Source: Leifsonia sp. 71-9 | Lineage (GTDB): Bacteria > Actinomycetota > Actinomycetes > Actinomycetales > Microbacteriaceae | Reading direction: 5' to 3' | Length of the DNA: 39,210 bases | Assembly: GCF_001898805.1 (NCBI RefSeq) | Contig: NZ_MKVJ01000004.1 | Coordinates: 1 to 39,210, forward strand | Part shown: in pieces, positions 32,079 through 39,210 of the stretch | How the letters are laid out: the number at the start of each line of letters is the position of its first letter | Numbering within the stretch: position 1 is the stretch's first letter | Program-made: the position numbers and the translations under genes | The notes under the pieces: generated by a model | What the model was told of the DNA's origin: nothing | The model's database searches: none | The model's input: the letters and a program-made list of their open reading frames with translations, nothing else

Positions 32079-32849
32079 GTGCGCAACGTCCCGATCGACG
32101 CGCTGGATCACCTGCCCGTCGACGTGCTCCCCGTGGGCACCGACTATCCGCCCGACCATCTGCTCGCGCGTCACCACCACCGTCGCGCGCAGCTGCTCTA
32201 CGGTGCCAGCGGTGTGATGCAGGTCGTCACCGACGAGGGCTCGTGGACGGTGCCGACCGACCGTGCCGTGCTCATCCCGCCGGGCGTCGGCCACGAGGTG
32301 CTCATGCGCGGGGTGTCGACGTGGAGCCTCTACATCGAGCCGGACGCCGTGCCGTGGTGGCCGGCGGTCTGCACGGTGGTGGAGGTGGGGCCCCTGCTGC
32401 GGGAGCTGCTCCGCGCCGCCAACGAGCTGGAGGCCGACTACGACACGGCGGGACGCGACGGGACGCTCGTGCGGCTGGCGCTCGACGAGCTGCAGCGGGT
32501 CTCCCCCGCCCCGTTCGCGATCACACTGCCCCGGGACGAGCCCTTCCGGACGCTCTGCCGCGAGTACCTCGCCGCACCGGATGCCGGGGTGACGAACGCA
32601 CTGTGGGCCCAGCGGGTCGCGATGAGCGGACGGAGCTTCGACCGGCATTTCCGGGCGGCGACCGGCACCGGGCCGGCGACGTGGCGATCCCGCGCGCGGC
32701 TGCTCGCGAGCCTCCCGTTGCTGCAGACGCAGAGCGTGACCAGTGTCGCCGGGCGGCTGGGCTACGCGTCGCCGGCGGCGTTCACCGCCGCGTTCACGCG
32801 GGCGTTCGGCGCTCCCCCGTCGCGGTTCGGCTCAGCGGCGATTGGCTGA
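32079..32849 (+). CDS. AraC-family regulator with N-terminal cupin
   Basis: The 256-residue protein has an N-terminal cupin-like sensing domain (about 15-95; HHHRRAQLLYGASGVMQV, VLIPPGVGHEV) and a C-terminal AraC/XylS DNA-binding domain of two helix-turn-helices (about 150-250; WAQRVAMSGRSFDRHFRAATG and SVTSVAGRLGYASPAAFTAAFTRAFG, which I split here only by length). It resembles the group of AraC regulators that control neighbouring transporters. The TauE/SafE permease begins 63 bases downstream on the same strand and is the best candidate target. The ligand is unknown. The start is taken at 32079 (GTG), with no strong Shine-Dalgarno. Confidence 0.88.
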   Translation: MRNVPIDALDHLPVDVLPVGTDYPPDHLLARHHHRRAQLLYGASGVMQVVTDEGSWTVPTDRAVLIPPGVGHEVLMRGVSTWSLYIEPDAVPWWPAVCTVVEVGPLLRELLRAANELEADYDTAGRDGTLVRLALDELQRVSPAPFAITLPRDEPFRTLCREYLAAPDAGVTNALWAQRVAMSGRSFDRHFRAATGTGPATWRSRARLLASLPLLQTQSVTSVAGRLGYASPAAFTAAFTRAFGAPPSRFGSAAIG

Positions 32850-32912
32850 CCCTCAAAAGCATCGGACGCAACTGCGATTGCTTGCCAACTCGGTCCGGGA
32901 TGGGATGGACGG

Positions 32913-33761
32913 GTGCCCTTCCTCATCCTCGCCCTCATCGGTCTCGCGGTCGGCGTGACCACCGTCCTCTTCGGTTTCGGCGGCGGCTTCGTCACTGTGC
33001 CGGTCATCACCATCGCCGACCTGGCGCTCGGCGACGACGCGGTGCGCGTGGCGACCGCGACCTCCGCCCTGGTCATGCTGGTCAACGCCGTCGTCGCGAC
33101 CGTCTCGACGCGACGGGAGGTCCTGAGCCGCCTCTCAGGACGATGGGCACTGTTCGCACTGCTCGCCGCGGGCGGGGCCATCGGCGCGGGGGTGGCCCGG
33201 GTCGCGCCGGACGCGATCATCCGCTGGGGCTTCGTCGTCTACATCGGGGCGACGATCGTGGACCTGGTGGTGCGCCCGGGATTCCTCCGGCCCGCGCCGG
33301 CGACTAAGACGGTCGTGGCCGGCAGCGGTCCTGGCGCGACGGCGACCACGACGGTCGTGGCCGGTACCGGCCCTTCCGCGGCGGGACTGCCGACCTGGCT
33401 CGGCCTCCCGATCGGCTCGGTCGCCGCTTTTCTCGGCGTGGGCGGGAGCGTGATGACCGTGCCCCTGATGCGTCGCGCCGGATCGCCGATGCCGATCGCC
33501 ACCTCCCTCGCCAACCCGCTCACACTCGCGATCGTCGCGCCCGCGCTGGCTGTCTCGCTGCTCCTCCGCGGAGCAGTCCCGCCGACGCCGGGGCTCGTCG
33601 GCTCGGTGGACGTGCTCGCCGCCGTCGCCCTGCTGCTCGGCTCGATCCCGGTGGTCGTGCTGCTGCGCCGCCGGCCGCCGCGCATCCCGGACGGCGTGCA
33701 CGCGTGGTCGTACGTGGCCCTGCTCGCCGCGGCCGGGATCACCGTCGCCGCGGCGGGATGA
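32913..33761 (+). CDS. TauE/SafE (TSUP) family permease
   Basis: The 282-residue membrane protein has eight or nine helices in two repeated halves, as in sulfite/organosulfonate exporters (DUF81). The N-terminal FLILALIGLAVGVTTVLFGF and the second-half GLPIGSVAAFLGVGGSVMTVP carry the family glycine-rich GxGGG-type motif. Between the halves, at about residues 130-158, is a low-complexity loop in which TVVAG is repeated; its DNA has GACGGTCGTGGCCGG at 33308-33322 and 33350-33364. Substrate and direction are unknown; sulfite, sulfoacetate or other small anions are usual. The start is GTG at 32913. It follows the AraC regulator and ends two bases from the convergent methyltransferase stop. Confidence 0.88.
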   Translation: MPFLILALIGLAVGVTTVLFGFGGGFVTVPVITIADLALGDDAVRVATATSALVMLVNAVVATVSTRREVLSRLSGRWALFALLAAGGAIGAGVARVAPDAIIRWGFVVYIGATIVDLVVRPGFLRPAPATKTVVAGSGPGATATTTVVAGTGPSAAGLPTWLGLPIGSVAAFLGVGGSVMTVPLMRRAGSPMPIATSLANPLTLAIVAPALAVSLLLRGAVPPTPGLVGSVDVLAAVALLLGSIPVVVLLRRRPPRIPDGVHAWSYVALLAAAGITVAAAG

Positions 33762-33763
33762 CG

Positions 33764-34663
33764 TCAGCCGACGAAGCGGACGTCGCGCTCGTCGCGGGCG
33801 AAGCGCTCGCGCATGACCGCGACCGCCTCCGGGTTGCTGTCGACGAGCAGGAAGCGCCGGCCGAGCGCCGCCGCGACCGCGCCCGTCGTCCCGCTGCCCG
33901 CGAAGAAGTCGAGCACCCAGTCGCCCTCGCGGCTCGACGCCTGCACGATGCGGCGGAGCACACCCTCCGGCTTCTGGGTCGGGTAGCCGGTCTTCTCCCG
34001 GCCTGTCGGCGACACGATGGTGTGCCACCACACGTCGGTCGGCAGCTTGCCGAGCTCGGCCTTCTCGGGCGTCACCAGTCCCGGAGCCATGTAGGGCTCG
34101 CGGTCGACGGCGGAGGAGTCGAAGAAGTACGCGGACGGGTTCTTCACGTACACGAGGATGGTGTCGTGCTTGGCCGGCCAGCGCGTCTTCGACTTGGCGC
34201 CGTAGTCGTACGCCCAGACGATCTCGTTGAGGAAGCTCTCCCGGCCGAACAGCGCGTCGAGCAGCACCTTGGCGTAGTGCGACTCCCGGTAGTCGAGGTG
34301 GAGGTAGAGCGTCCCGTCGTCGGCGAGCACCCGCCACGCCTCGATCAGCCGCGGCTCGAGGAACTCCCAGTAGTCCTCGAACCGGTCGTCGTAGCTCAGG
34401 AGGTCGCCCTTGATCCGCTCGTAGCTGCGGCCCTTGAAACCGATCACGCTGCCGCCCGCGCCGGGCTCCGACCGCTTCGACGTCATCGCGCGCCGCGCCT
34501 GCGACCGCCCGGTGTTGAAGGGCGGGTCGAGGTAGATCAGCCGGAACGACTCGTCCGGCAGGGCGGCGATCACGTCGAGGTTGTCGGCGTGCACGACGGT
34601 GCTCGGTGCGGCGGGATGCCACAGAGGCGCCACGGCGTCGGCGGCGGGGACGGTCTCGAGCAT
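33764..34663 (-). CDS. Orphan beta-type DNA methyltransferase (N6-Ade/N4-Cyt)
   Basis: The 299-residue enzyme transfers a methyl group from S-adenosylmethionine to adenine N6 or cytosine N4. The catalytic motif IV LIYLDPPFNTG (Asp46-Pro-Pro-Phe) comes before the SAM-binding motif I DFFAGSGTTG, near residue 250, which is the beta-class order. The middle part (about 60-230) is the target-recognition region, with TGYPTQKPEGVLRRIVQ as motif X. No restriction endonuclease gene lies on either side, so it is an orphan, possibly regulatory or anti-restriction. I chose the ATG at 34663; the frame is open to 34789 but that part is Arg-rich and unlike the family. It is divergent from the type VII-like cassette. 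Confidence 0.93.
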   Translation of the reverse strand: MLETVPAADAVAPLWHPAAPSTVVHADNLDVIAALPDESFRLIYLDPPFNTGRSQARRAMTSKRSEPGAGGSVIGFKGRSYERIKGDLLSYDDRFEDYWEFLEPRLIEAWRVLADDGTLYLHLDYRESHYAKVLLDALFGRESFLNEIVWAYDYGAKSKTRWPAKHDTILVYVKNPSAYFFDSSAVDREPYMAPGLVTPEKAELGKLPTDVWWHTIVSPTGREKTGYPTQKPEGVLRRIVQASSREGDWVLDFFAGSGTTGAVAAALGRRFLLVDSNPEAVAVMRERFARDERDVRFVG

Positions 34664-34800
34664 GGGTCCATTCTCGCAGCGCGGCAGCGCGACCGAGGCT
34701 CTCCCAGAGTGAGGTGACGACATACGTGGCGATGTTCGGGAGCCGCGCTCGATGCGACGAAGTCGAACACCGCGTCGGCGCCTCGGCATCGATCGGGCAC

Positions 34801-34861
34801 TTTCTGCGAGAGTAATTTGATATTCTCACTTGGAGATTGAGATATCTACCGTGAGGAATCC
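34801..34861 (+). promoter_or_regulatory. AT-rich leader of the type VII-like cassette
   Basis: These 60 bases are far less G+C-rich than all neighbours. Candidate promoter elements are TATTCT (34821-34826), and TTGATA (34817-34822) followed by the TATCTA region (34843-34848), but spacings are not ideal. GAGGA (34853-34857) is the Shine-Dalgarno of the first gene at 34862. Confidence 0.4.
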
Positions 34862-35158
34862 ATGGGCAGGGTGGTAAAGGTCGATGTCGAGCAGTTGCGG
34901 GCGGGCGCGAAGGCGTTGAAGAAGAGCGCTTCCGGATCGCGCCCCTCGGCGGACGAGGCCGATGGTTTCGGGTCGTCGGTGGCTCGTGCGGCCGTGAGCA
35001 GGTTCGAGGGCTATTGGGTGCGCGGTCAGTCGACGATCGACGAGCTGGTGGTCGGATCGGCCGGTGCGCTGGAACAGGCGGCCGATTCGTATCAGCGACG
35101 GGATTCGGAGGATGCCGTGGGCATGCGCGGCGACCGAGGCGGCTTCGATGGGTTCTAG
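34862..35158 (+). CDS. EspC/WXG100-like type VII secretion partner
   Basis: The 98-residue acidic protein looks like the small helical partners of type VII secretion substrates (EspC/ESX-like). It begins with a valine-rich strand or helix (KVDVEQLRAGAKALKKSA), has a second helix after a break (SRFEGYWVRGQSTIDELV), and ends with an YxxxD export signal (Tyr77-Gln-Arg-Arg-Asp81) followed by an acidic and Gly-rich tail. The Trp in YWVRG occupies the turn where WXG proteins have their motif. There is no signal peptide. It starts with ATG at 34862 behind GAGGA and overlaps the hydrolase gene by 11 bases, so the two are coupled and are likely to form a heterodimer. ESX core genes are not in the window. 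Confidence 0.75.
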   Translation: MGRVVKVDVEQLRAGAKALKKSASGSRPSADEADGFGSSVARAAVSRFEGYWVRGQSTIDELVVGSAGALEQAADSYQRRDSEDAVGMRGDRGGFDGF

Positions 35159-37148
35159 GTGGATGGATTGGTCACCGGTCGGATTCGAGACCGACCCGAC
35201 GCCGGGCGACAAGGCGATGGTGGAGTCGTTGGTCATCCACCTTCGCACCTGGTCCGCGCGGCTGAAGCACCAGTCGGAGGCGGCGACCCAGGTGTTGGAC
35301 ACGAACCTCGCAACCTCGTCGTGGTCGGGTCTGGCCGCCGACGTATTCTCGGACCGGTTGCGTGCACTGGCCGCCGGGGCGCAGAAAGCGGCCGAGCGGC
35401 ACAACGACGGAGTCACGGCGGCGACCAGCTGGTCGGCGTCCATGGAACTCGCGCAGGGCGCCGCGGATCAAGCGCTGGAGGACGCCGAGAGTGCCTTGGT
35501 CGATCTGGCGACGGCGGAGGCGTCCGCGGCCGCTCTGGGCGTCCAGCACACGGCGCTGTCGTCCGCGTTGAGTGCGCTCGAGCAGGCGTACAACTCGCGC
35601 GACAAACCACCCCCGGGATCCTCCGCCCCCTCCCACGGGGACGTGTCGAGCGCGCGTCAGCGTGAGCAGGAAGCCAGCGCCGACCTGGCGAAAGCGCGAC
35701 GCGCGATCAAGGACGCACAGGAGCGGTTGGACGACGCGATTCACCGGGCCCAGCGAGCGAAGCGCGAGTACGACGCTGCCGCCAAAACGTTCGCCGACGC
35801 GTTGGACGCAGCACTGCACGGCGCCCTGGACCCCGTGCCCCAGCCGGAACTGAAGGCATTCGGGTCGGTCATCGCCAAACTGTCCGGGATCTCCCCGTCA
35901 GCGAGCGTGAACGCCTCACTGATGTCCACGCTGGGACGGCTCACCCCCGACGAGCTGTCGTTGCTGCTGGCGGAGGACCCGAACCTGGCGCAGCAGTTAT
36001 GGGAGCATCCGCCGTCCCCGGATCAGGTCGCGAAGTGGTGGTCCAGCCTCGACGACGAAACGAGAGCCGCGTTCGAAGCGGCCGCACCCGGGGTCCTGGG
36101 CAACCTGGCAGGGCTGCCGTATGCGGTGAGGAATCGGTGCAATCGGGCTGTCTACGAGGAGGCCCAATCGCGGAAGCACCGCCTGACCCCGGAACAGCAG
36201 AAAGTTCTGACCGCTCTCGAAGTCGTGCTAGCCGACCCGTCGGCATCCTTGGTCTGTCTGAACCTGGACGCGTCTGTGCCGATGGTCGCGGTCGGATACG
36301 GGGACCTGGATACGGCGGACACGGTGACCTGGGCAGCGCCGGGGATGATGTCGGACGCGGCCGACGCGACCGAGGGGTGGTCTCGGGCGGCGAAGAAGCT
36401 GTACGACCAACAGATCGACCTCGACCGCGGTCGGTCTCACGCCGTCGTCGGCTGGTTGGGGTATGACACTCCGGATCTAGCGAGCGTGAATACCCCTGCT
36501 TTGGCTCAGGACGGATCGTGGCGATTCGCGAACGAACTGGACGGCACACACGCCACCCGCGCGGCGCACCCCGCGGTGTCGTTCCCCCACGTGTCCGTCG
36601 TCGCGCACTCCTACGGGACCACGATGGCGGCGGACGCGTTGATGCACACGAAGTACTCGGTCGACTCATTCACCATGCTCGGGTCGGCGGGAATCGACAC
36701 TCAGGTGGTGAAGTCGCTGTCGGATCTGCATGTGAAGCAGGCGGGAGGAGTACCCGCGATCTATACGACCTCGGCAGCGGCGGATCTGGTCGCACCGTTC
36801 GGTGCCTCGCTGGGTGGGCGTGCGGTGCCGGACTCAGAATCGCTGTGGTCGGCAGGGTCGATCGGAGCCAGAACGTTCCGAGGTCCGTTGAACCCGCCCT
36901 CATCGATCGGTGGCGCGCAATCGTTCTCCTCCGATGGCGCCGTGCTCCCCGACGGCGAGGTACTGAAACCAACCAAGGGACACAACGTGTTGGGTGAGAC
37001 CATCGACGGACCCAACCCCCTCAACTTGCTGGCCCCACCCGAAGGCCACGGCTACCTCGACGAAAAAACCGAGTCGCTGCGAAACACCGGGTACACGACT
37101 CTTGGCCTGCCAGAGAAAGTCGTCGGCGGGTTGAGGACTACACGATGA
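35148..37148 (+). CDS. Candidate type VII-secreted alpha/beta-hydrolase (DUF1023-like)
   Basis: The 666-residue protein has an N-terminal helical domain with a WXG motif (Trp59-Ser-Gly61 in SSWSGLAADVF), long Ala/Gln/Glu-rich helices (about 60-225) and a middle helical part to about 370. The C-terminal alpha/beta-hydrolase (about 375-640) resembles DUF1023. A full triad is visible: Ser488 in VVAHSYGTT, Asp546 in AAADLVAPFG and His634 in EGHGYLDE. There is no signal peptide, in line with type VII export. The substrate is unknown; ester or lipid hydrolysis is plausible. The start at 35148 (GAGG eight bases upstream) overlaps the partner gene; ATG at 35163 is possible. The stop overlaps the start of the first lipoprotein gene as ATGA (37145-37148). 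The layout suggests a toxin with its immunity genes, but an unrelated wall enzyme is possible. Confidence 0.8.
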   Translation: MGSRWMDWSPVGFETDPTPGDKAMVESLVIHLRTWSARLKHQSEAATQVLDTNLATSSWSGLAADVFSDRLRALAAGAQKAAERHNDGVTAATSWSASMELAQGAADQALEDAESALVDLATAEASAAALGVQHTALSSALSALEQAYNSRDKPPPGSSAPSHGDVSSARQREQEASADLAKARRAIKDAQERLDDAIHRAQRAKREYDAAAKTFADALDAALHGALDPVPQPELKAFGSVIAKLSGISPSASVNASLMSTLGRLTPDELSLLLAEDPNLAQQLWEHPPSPDQVAKWWSSLDDETRAAFEAAAPGVLGNLAGLPYAVRNRCNRAVYEEAQSRKHRLTPEQQKVLTALEVVLADPSASLVCLNLDASVPMVAVGYGDLDTADTVTWAAPGMMSDAADATEGWSRAAKKLYDQQIDLDRGRSHAVVGWLGYDTPDLASVNTPALAQDGSWRFANELDGTHATRAAHPAVSFPHVSVVAHSYGTTMAADALMHTKYSVDSFTMLGSAGIDTQVVKSLSDLHVKQAGGVPAIYTTSAAADLVAPFGASLGGRAVPDSESLWSAGSIGARTFRGPLNPPSSIGGAQSFSSDGAVLPDGEVLKPTKGHNVLGETIDGPNPLNLLAPPEGHGYLDEKTESLRNTGYTTLGLPEKVVGGLRTTR

Positions 37149-37858
37149 GCAGCGGACGTGTGCTGTCCGTAGCCAGCTGGGTGAAGCTCAGCGGTGCGAT
37201 GGTCGCGGCCACCATCACCGCTTCGATGCTAGGAGGATGTATGTCAGTTCCCGCTTTGCGTGATCCCGTACCGAATACGCCGGGTGCCCCGCAGAAAACG
37301 ATCACCGAGCTGCTGGAGCAATGGGCCGACCTCACCAACGTCGCCATCGCCGCCACGGGCGACACTGAGGGTTGGTACCGAGGGGCGATCATCGAACAGA
37401 AGCCGTGGGATCCAGGGGCCGAACAGGTCAACCTCGCGCCGTGCGGCACAGTTGGGTCGAAGGAGGCTCACCAGGTGAACGCGAACGTGGCGCATGACCC
37501 CTTCGAGTCTGATCCGCATCCGATCGCCGACAAGCTCACCACCTACTGGGAAAGCCAAGGCTTCACCGTCGTTCGGACCGTCGACTGGGCCGACGGAAAG
37601 GGCTGGATGGATATCGCGATCCGCGCCGATCGACCTGACGGTGTGCAGTACGGCCTGACTGCGACCACGGAGCTTGTCTCGATCCACGTCTCGACCGAGT
37701 GCTCCACCGACCCCTCCATTCAATTGTGGGCGCGCGAGAAGTCGCTGCGCCGAGAGGACATACCGGCTCCGTCGTCGCCGACCTTGCCATCGGCCCACGC
37801 AACAGAGGCTGACGGCGCCAGCGCGTCGGATCAAGACGGTGTGTGGTTCGGGTTCTGA
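37145..37858 (+). CDS. Lipoprotein 1, candidate immunity protein
   Basis: The 237-residue protein has a lipoprotein signal peptide with lipobox LGGC (Cys32), so the mature part should sit on the outer face of the membrane. The mature domain (about 45-200) begins with KTITELLEQWADLTNVA, holds a conserved cysteine (PCGTVG) and ends in a Ser/Pro/Ala-rich tail closing with WFGF. An extra cysteine (STECSTD) is absent from the second copy. I know no named family. Its start overlaps the hydrolase stop (ATGA), and a near-identical copy follows directly. Surface lipoproteins that protect against type VII-secreted lipase toxins are known in Staphylococcus aureus (TilA proteins against TslA), which makes an immunity role plausible; this is inference from layout, not homology. 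Confidence 0.8.
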   Translation: MSSGRVLSVASWVKLSGAMVAATITASMLGGCMSVPALRDPVPNTPGAPQKTITELLEQWADLTNVAIAATGDTEGWYRGAIIEQKPWDPGAEQVNLAPCGTVGSKEAHQVNANVAHDPFESDPHPIADKLTTYWESQGFTVVRTVDWADGKGWMDIAIRADRPDGVQYGLTATTELVSIHVSTECSTDPSIQLWAREKSLRREDIPAPSSPTLPSAHATEADGASASDQDGVWFGF

Positions 37859-38578
37859 ATGAGCGGAAGAGGCGGCGTGGCCGTGGCGAGTGTGGTCAAG
37901 TTCTCCGGGGTGGCCGTCGCAACCGCTGTCGCCGTCTCGGTGTTAGGAGGATGTATGTCAGTTCCCGCTTTGCGTGATCCCGTACCGAACACGCCGGGTG
38001 CCTCGCAGAAGACAATCACGGAGTTGTTGACGCAGTGGGCTGACCTCACGAACGCGGCAATCGCCGCAACGGGCGACACCGACGGCTGGTTCCGGGGTCC
38101 ACTCCAGAATGGGAAGCCCTGGGATCCGGCGGCCGAAGAGGTAAGCCTGCCGCCGTGCGGGACGGTTGGATCGAAGGCGGCCCACCAAGTGAGCAATGGT
38201 GTAACGCATGAGGCGTTCGAGTCTGATCCGCATCCGATCGCCGACAAGCTCACCGCCTACTGGGAGAGCCAAGGCTTCACCGTTGTTCGGACGGTCGACT
38301 GGGCCGACGGAAAGGGCTGGATGGATATCGCGATCCGCGCGGATCGACCTGACGGTGTGCGGTACGGCCTCACCGCCACGACGAGAATCGTAGCCATCGA
38401 CGTCTCGACTGAATCCTCCACCGACCCTTCCATCGATGCGTGGGCGGAGGAGAAGACGAACCGTCGTCTGCGCACCGAGATCCCCGCACCAGCGCCGACC
38501 GCATCGCCGTCCGCCGAAACACCGAAGAGTGACGCCGGCGGCGGATCAAACGAGGATGGCGAGTGGTTCGGGTTCTGA
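37859..38578 (+). CDS. Lipoprotein 2, tandem copy of lipoprotein 1
   Basis: The 239-residue protein is a close paralogue of the preceding gene, and its ATG follows that stop directly. The lipobox is again LGGC with Cys32. The segment from FESDPHPIADKL through DWADGKGWMDIAIRADRPDG is almost identical in both. The stretch after the signal peptide (MSVPALRDPVPNTPGA) is identical in protein and nearly so in DNA. Differences cluster in the middle (GPLQNGKPWDPAAEEVSL against GAIIEQKPWDPGAEQVNL) and in the tail, though both end WFGF. Recent duplication or gene conversion is likely. The pair may widen protection or neutralise different toxin variants. Confidence 0.8.
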   Translation: MSGRGGVAVASVVKFSGVAVATAVAVSVLGGCMSVPALRDPVPNTPGASQKTITELLTQWADLTNAAIAATGDTDGWFRGPLQNGKPWDPAAEEVSLPPCGTVGSKAAHQVSNGVTHEAFESDPHPIADKLTAYWESQGFTVVRTVDWADGKGWMDIAIRADRPDGVRYGLTATTRIVAIDVSTESSTDPSIDAWAEEKTNRRLRTEIPAPAPTASPSAETPKSDAGGGSNEDGEWFGF

Positions 38579-38695
38579 GCATCACGCCACGAGCACCGAT
38601 TTCCGAGCCTCCGGTCCAAGGCACCGGATGAACCCGGTCCCGACCTCTCCCCGATCACGCGTCCAGAAGATCCACCCCGAGGCGACCGGAGTAGC

Positions 38696-38989
38696 GTGAC
38701 CTCCATGAGCCTGACGGTGCAGAACGAGCCCGACGCGTCGCGGTACGCCCTCTACAAGGACGGCGAGCGCATCGGTGTCGCCGAGTACGAGCTCCGGGAT
38801 GACGCGATCGTGTTCACGCACACCGAGGTCGACCCGGAGAAGCGTGAGAAGGGGATGGCGTCGACGCTCGTGCAGACGGCGCTCGACGATGTGCGCGACA
38901 ACTCCGAGCGACGGGTGATCGCGTCGTGCCCCTATGTGCGGAGCTGGATCAGCGAGCACCCCGGGTACGACGCCCTGCAACGGCGGTAG
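38696..38989 (+). CDS. Small GNAT-family acetyltransferase (YidJ/NAT_SF type)
   Basis: The 97-residue protein matches the short, minimal GNAT domain (PF14542-like): RYALYKDGERIGVAEYEL, then HTEVDPEKREKGMASTLVQTALDDVR, where EKREKGMAS replaces the usual acetyl-CoA P-loop RGxGxA, and IASCPYVRSWISEHPGY at the end. Such proteins bind acetyl-CoA; substrates are mostly unknown. The start is GTG at 38696 with CGGAG five bases upstream; ATG at 38705 is the alternative. It is separated from the lipoprotein pair by 117 bases that hold no gene, and its 3' end overlaps the convergent gene at the window edge by 41 bases. Confidence 0.88.
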   Translation: MTSMSLTVQNEPDASRYALYKDGERIGVAEYELRDDAIVFTHTEVDPEKREKGMASTLVQTALDDVRDNSERRVIASCPYVRSWISEHPGYDALQRR

Positions 38990-39209
38990 CCCGCCCGTCG
39001 TCGTCGACCGCGCGGCCCTCGGCCCGCTGGCCGTTGCCGTGGGAGCCGACGTCGATCGTGATCTTGCCGCCCTCCCAGACGCCCTTCTCGCCGTCGCCGG
39101 GGAGCGGGGCGGGGGCCGGCAGGAACGACTGGCGGTCGAGCTCCTGCTGGGCCTCGTGGCGGGTGGGCGCGAAGATCTCGTCGAACGATCCGCCGATGGC
39201 GCCGCTCAT
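38949..39209 (-). CDS. Small protein resembling DUF6191
   Basis: The 86-residue protein starts with ATG at 39209, at the very edge of the window, so its ribosome site is not visible. The N-terminal GSFDEIFAPTRHEAQQELDR and the following GDGEKGVWEGGKITIDVG resemble short actinobacterial proteins of the DUF6191 type (an F-E-E-M-F-x-P-x-R pattern, then a Gly-rich part and a beta strand). The function is unknown. The C-terminal 30 residues are polar and may be disordered. The overlap with the GNAT gene is convergent and 41 bases long, so the true stop may be correct but the tail is probably unimportant. Confidence 0.6.
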   Translation of the reverse strand: MSGAIGGSFDEIFAPTRHEAQQELDRQSFLPAPAPLPGDGEKGVWEGGKITIDVGSHGNGQRAEGRAVDDDGRATAVAGRRTRGAR

Positions 39210-39210
39210 C

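Noticed and set aside
33764-34663. Restriction-modification system
   Set aside because: Neither neighbour encodes an endonuclease or specificity subunit; only the methyltransferase is present.

Overview
The window is high-G+C actinobacterial DNA. The housekeeping order in the middle (LCP protein, HAD phosphatase, serS, diacylglycerol-kinase-like gene, pheA, pgm), the GTGA/ATGA start-stop overlaps, leaderless-looking promoters and LacI-run sugar operons fit Micrococcales, most likely Microbacteriaceae (Leifsonia-like). The family name is inference from gene content, not from a search.

Positions 1-3670 look like one end of a small integrated element. A tyrosine recombinase is transcribed toward the 3' end of a tRNA-Ser(TGA) gene. 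With it are an XRE repressor, a divergent AlpA/Xis-type protein, a sigma-factor-like protein with two region-4-like parts, a 49-residue Cys-X-X-Cys microprotein, and a control region with overlapping divergent promoters and repeated operator-like half sites. The other end of the element lies outside the window.

Positions 3671-19906 are chromosomal backbone: tRNA-Ser, an LCP cell-wall glycopolymer transferase, HAD phosphatase, seryl-tRNA synthetase, lipid/diacylglycerol kinase, prephenate dehydratase, phosphoglucomutase, polyphosphate kinase 2 (behind an unusual tandem dyad), a GAF-SpoIIE phosphatase, two exported cell-wall-type proteins (VanY-like peptidase, TIG-amidase lipoprotein), a DHA2-type drug exporter and a CPA1 antiporter.

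Positions 20060-31994 hold two LacI-controlled catabolic units. The first (20215-26147) is a cellobiose/beta-glucoside-type operon: binding protein, two permeases, GH1 glucosidase and LacI regulator, behind two perfect GAGAGCGCTCTC-core operators. No ATPase gene is present, as in actinobacterial systems that share MsiK. The second is a nucleoside salvage operon (nucleoside hydrolase, MFS transporter, ribokinase), divergent from its own LacI regulator with two operators between them. A PAP2 phosphatase follows. The convergent gaps after both LacI genes hold four copies of an unusual repeat: two 17-bp dyads of type ACATTYG-N3-CRAATGT whose centres are always exactly 40 bp apart.

Positions 32079-34663 carry an AraC regulator, a TauE/SafE permease and an orphan beta-type DNA methyltransferase. 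Positions 34800-38580 look acquired, with an AT-rich leader and relaxed codon use. They encode a tight four-gene cassette: an EspC-like type VII secretion partner, a WXG-containing protein with a complete Ser-Asp-His alpha/beta-hydrolase domain (DUF1023-like), and two nearly identical tandem lipoproteins. I read it as a candidate type VII-secreted hydrolase effector with surface lipoprotein immunity, and it is the most interesting system here. A small GNAT protein and a short DUF6191-like protein close the window.
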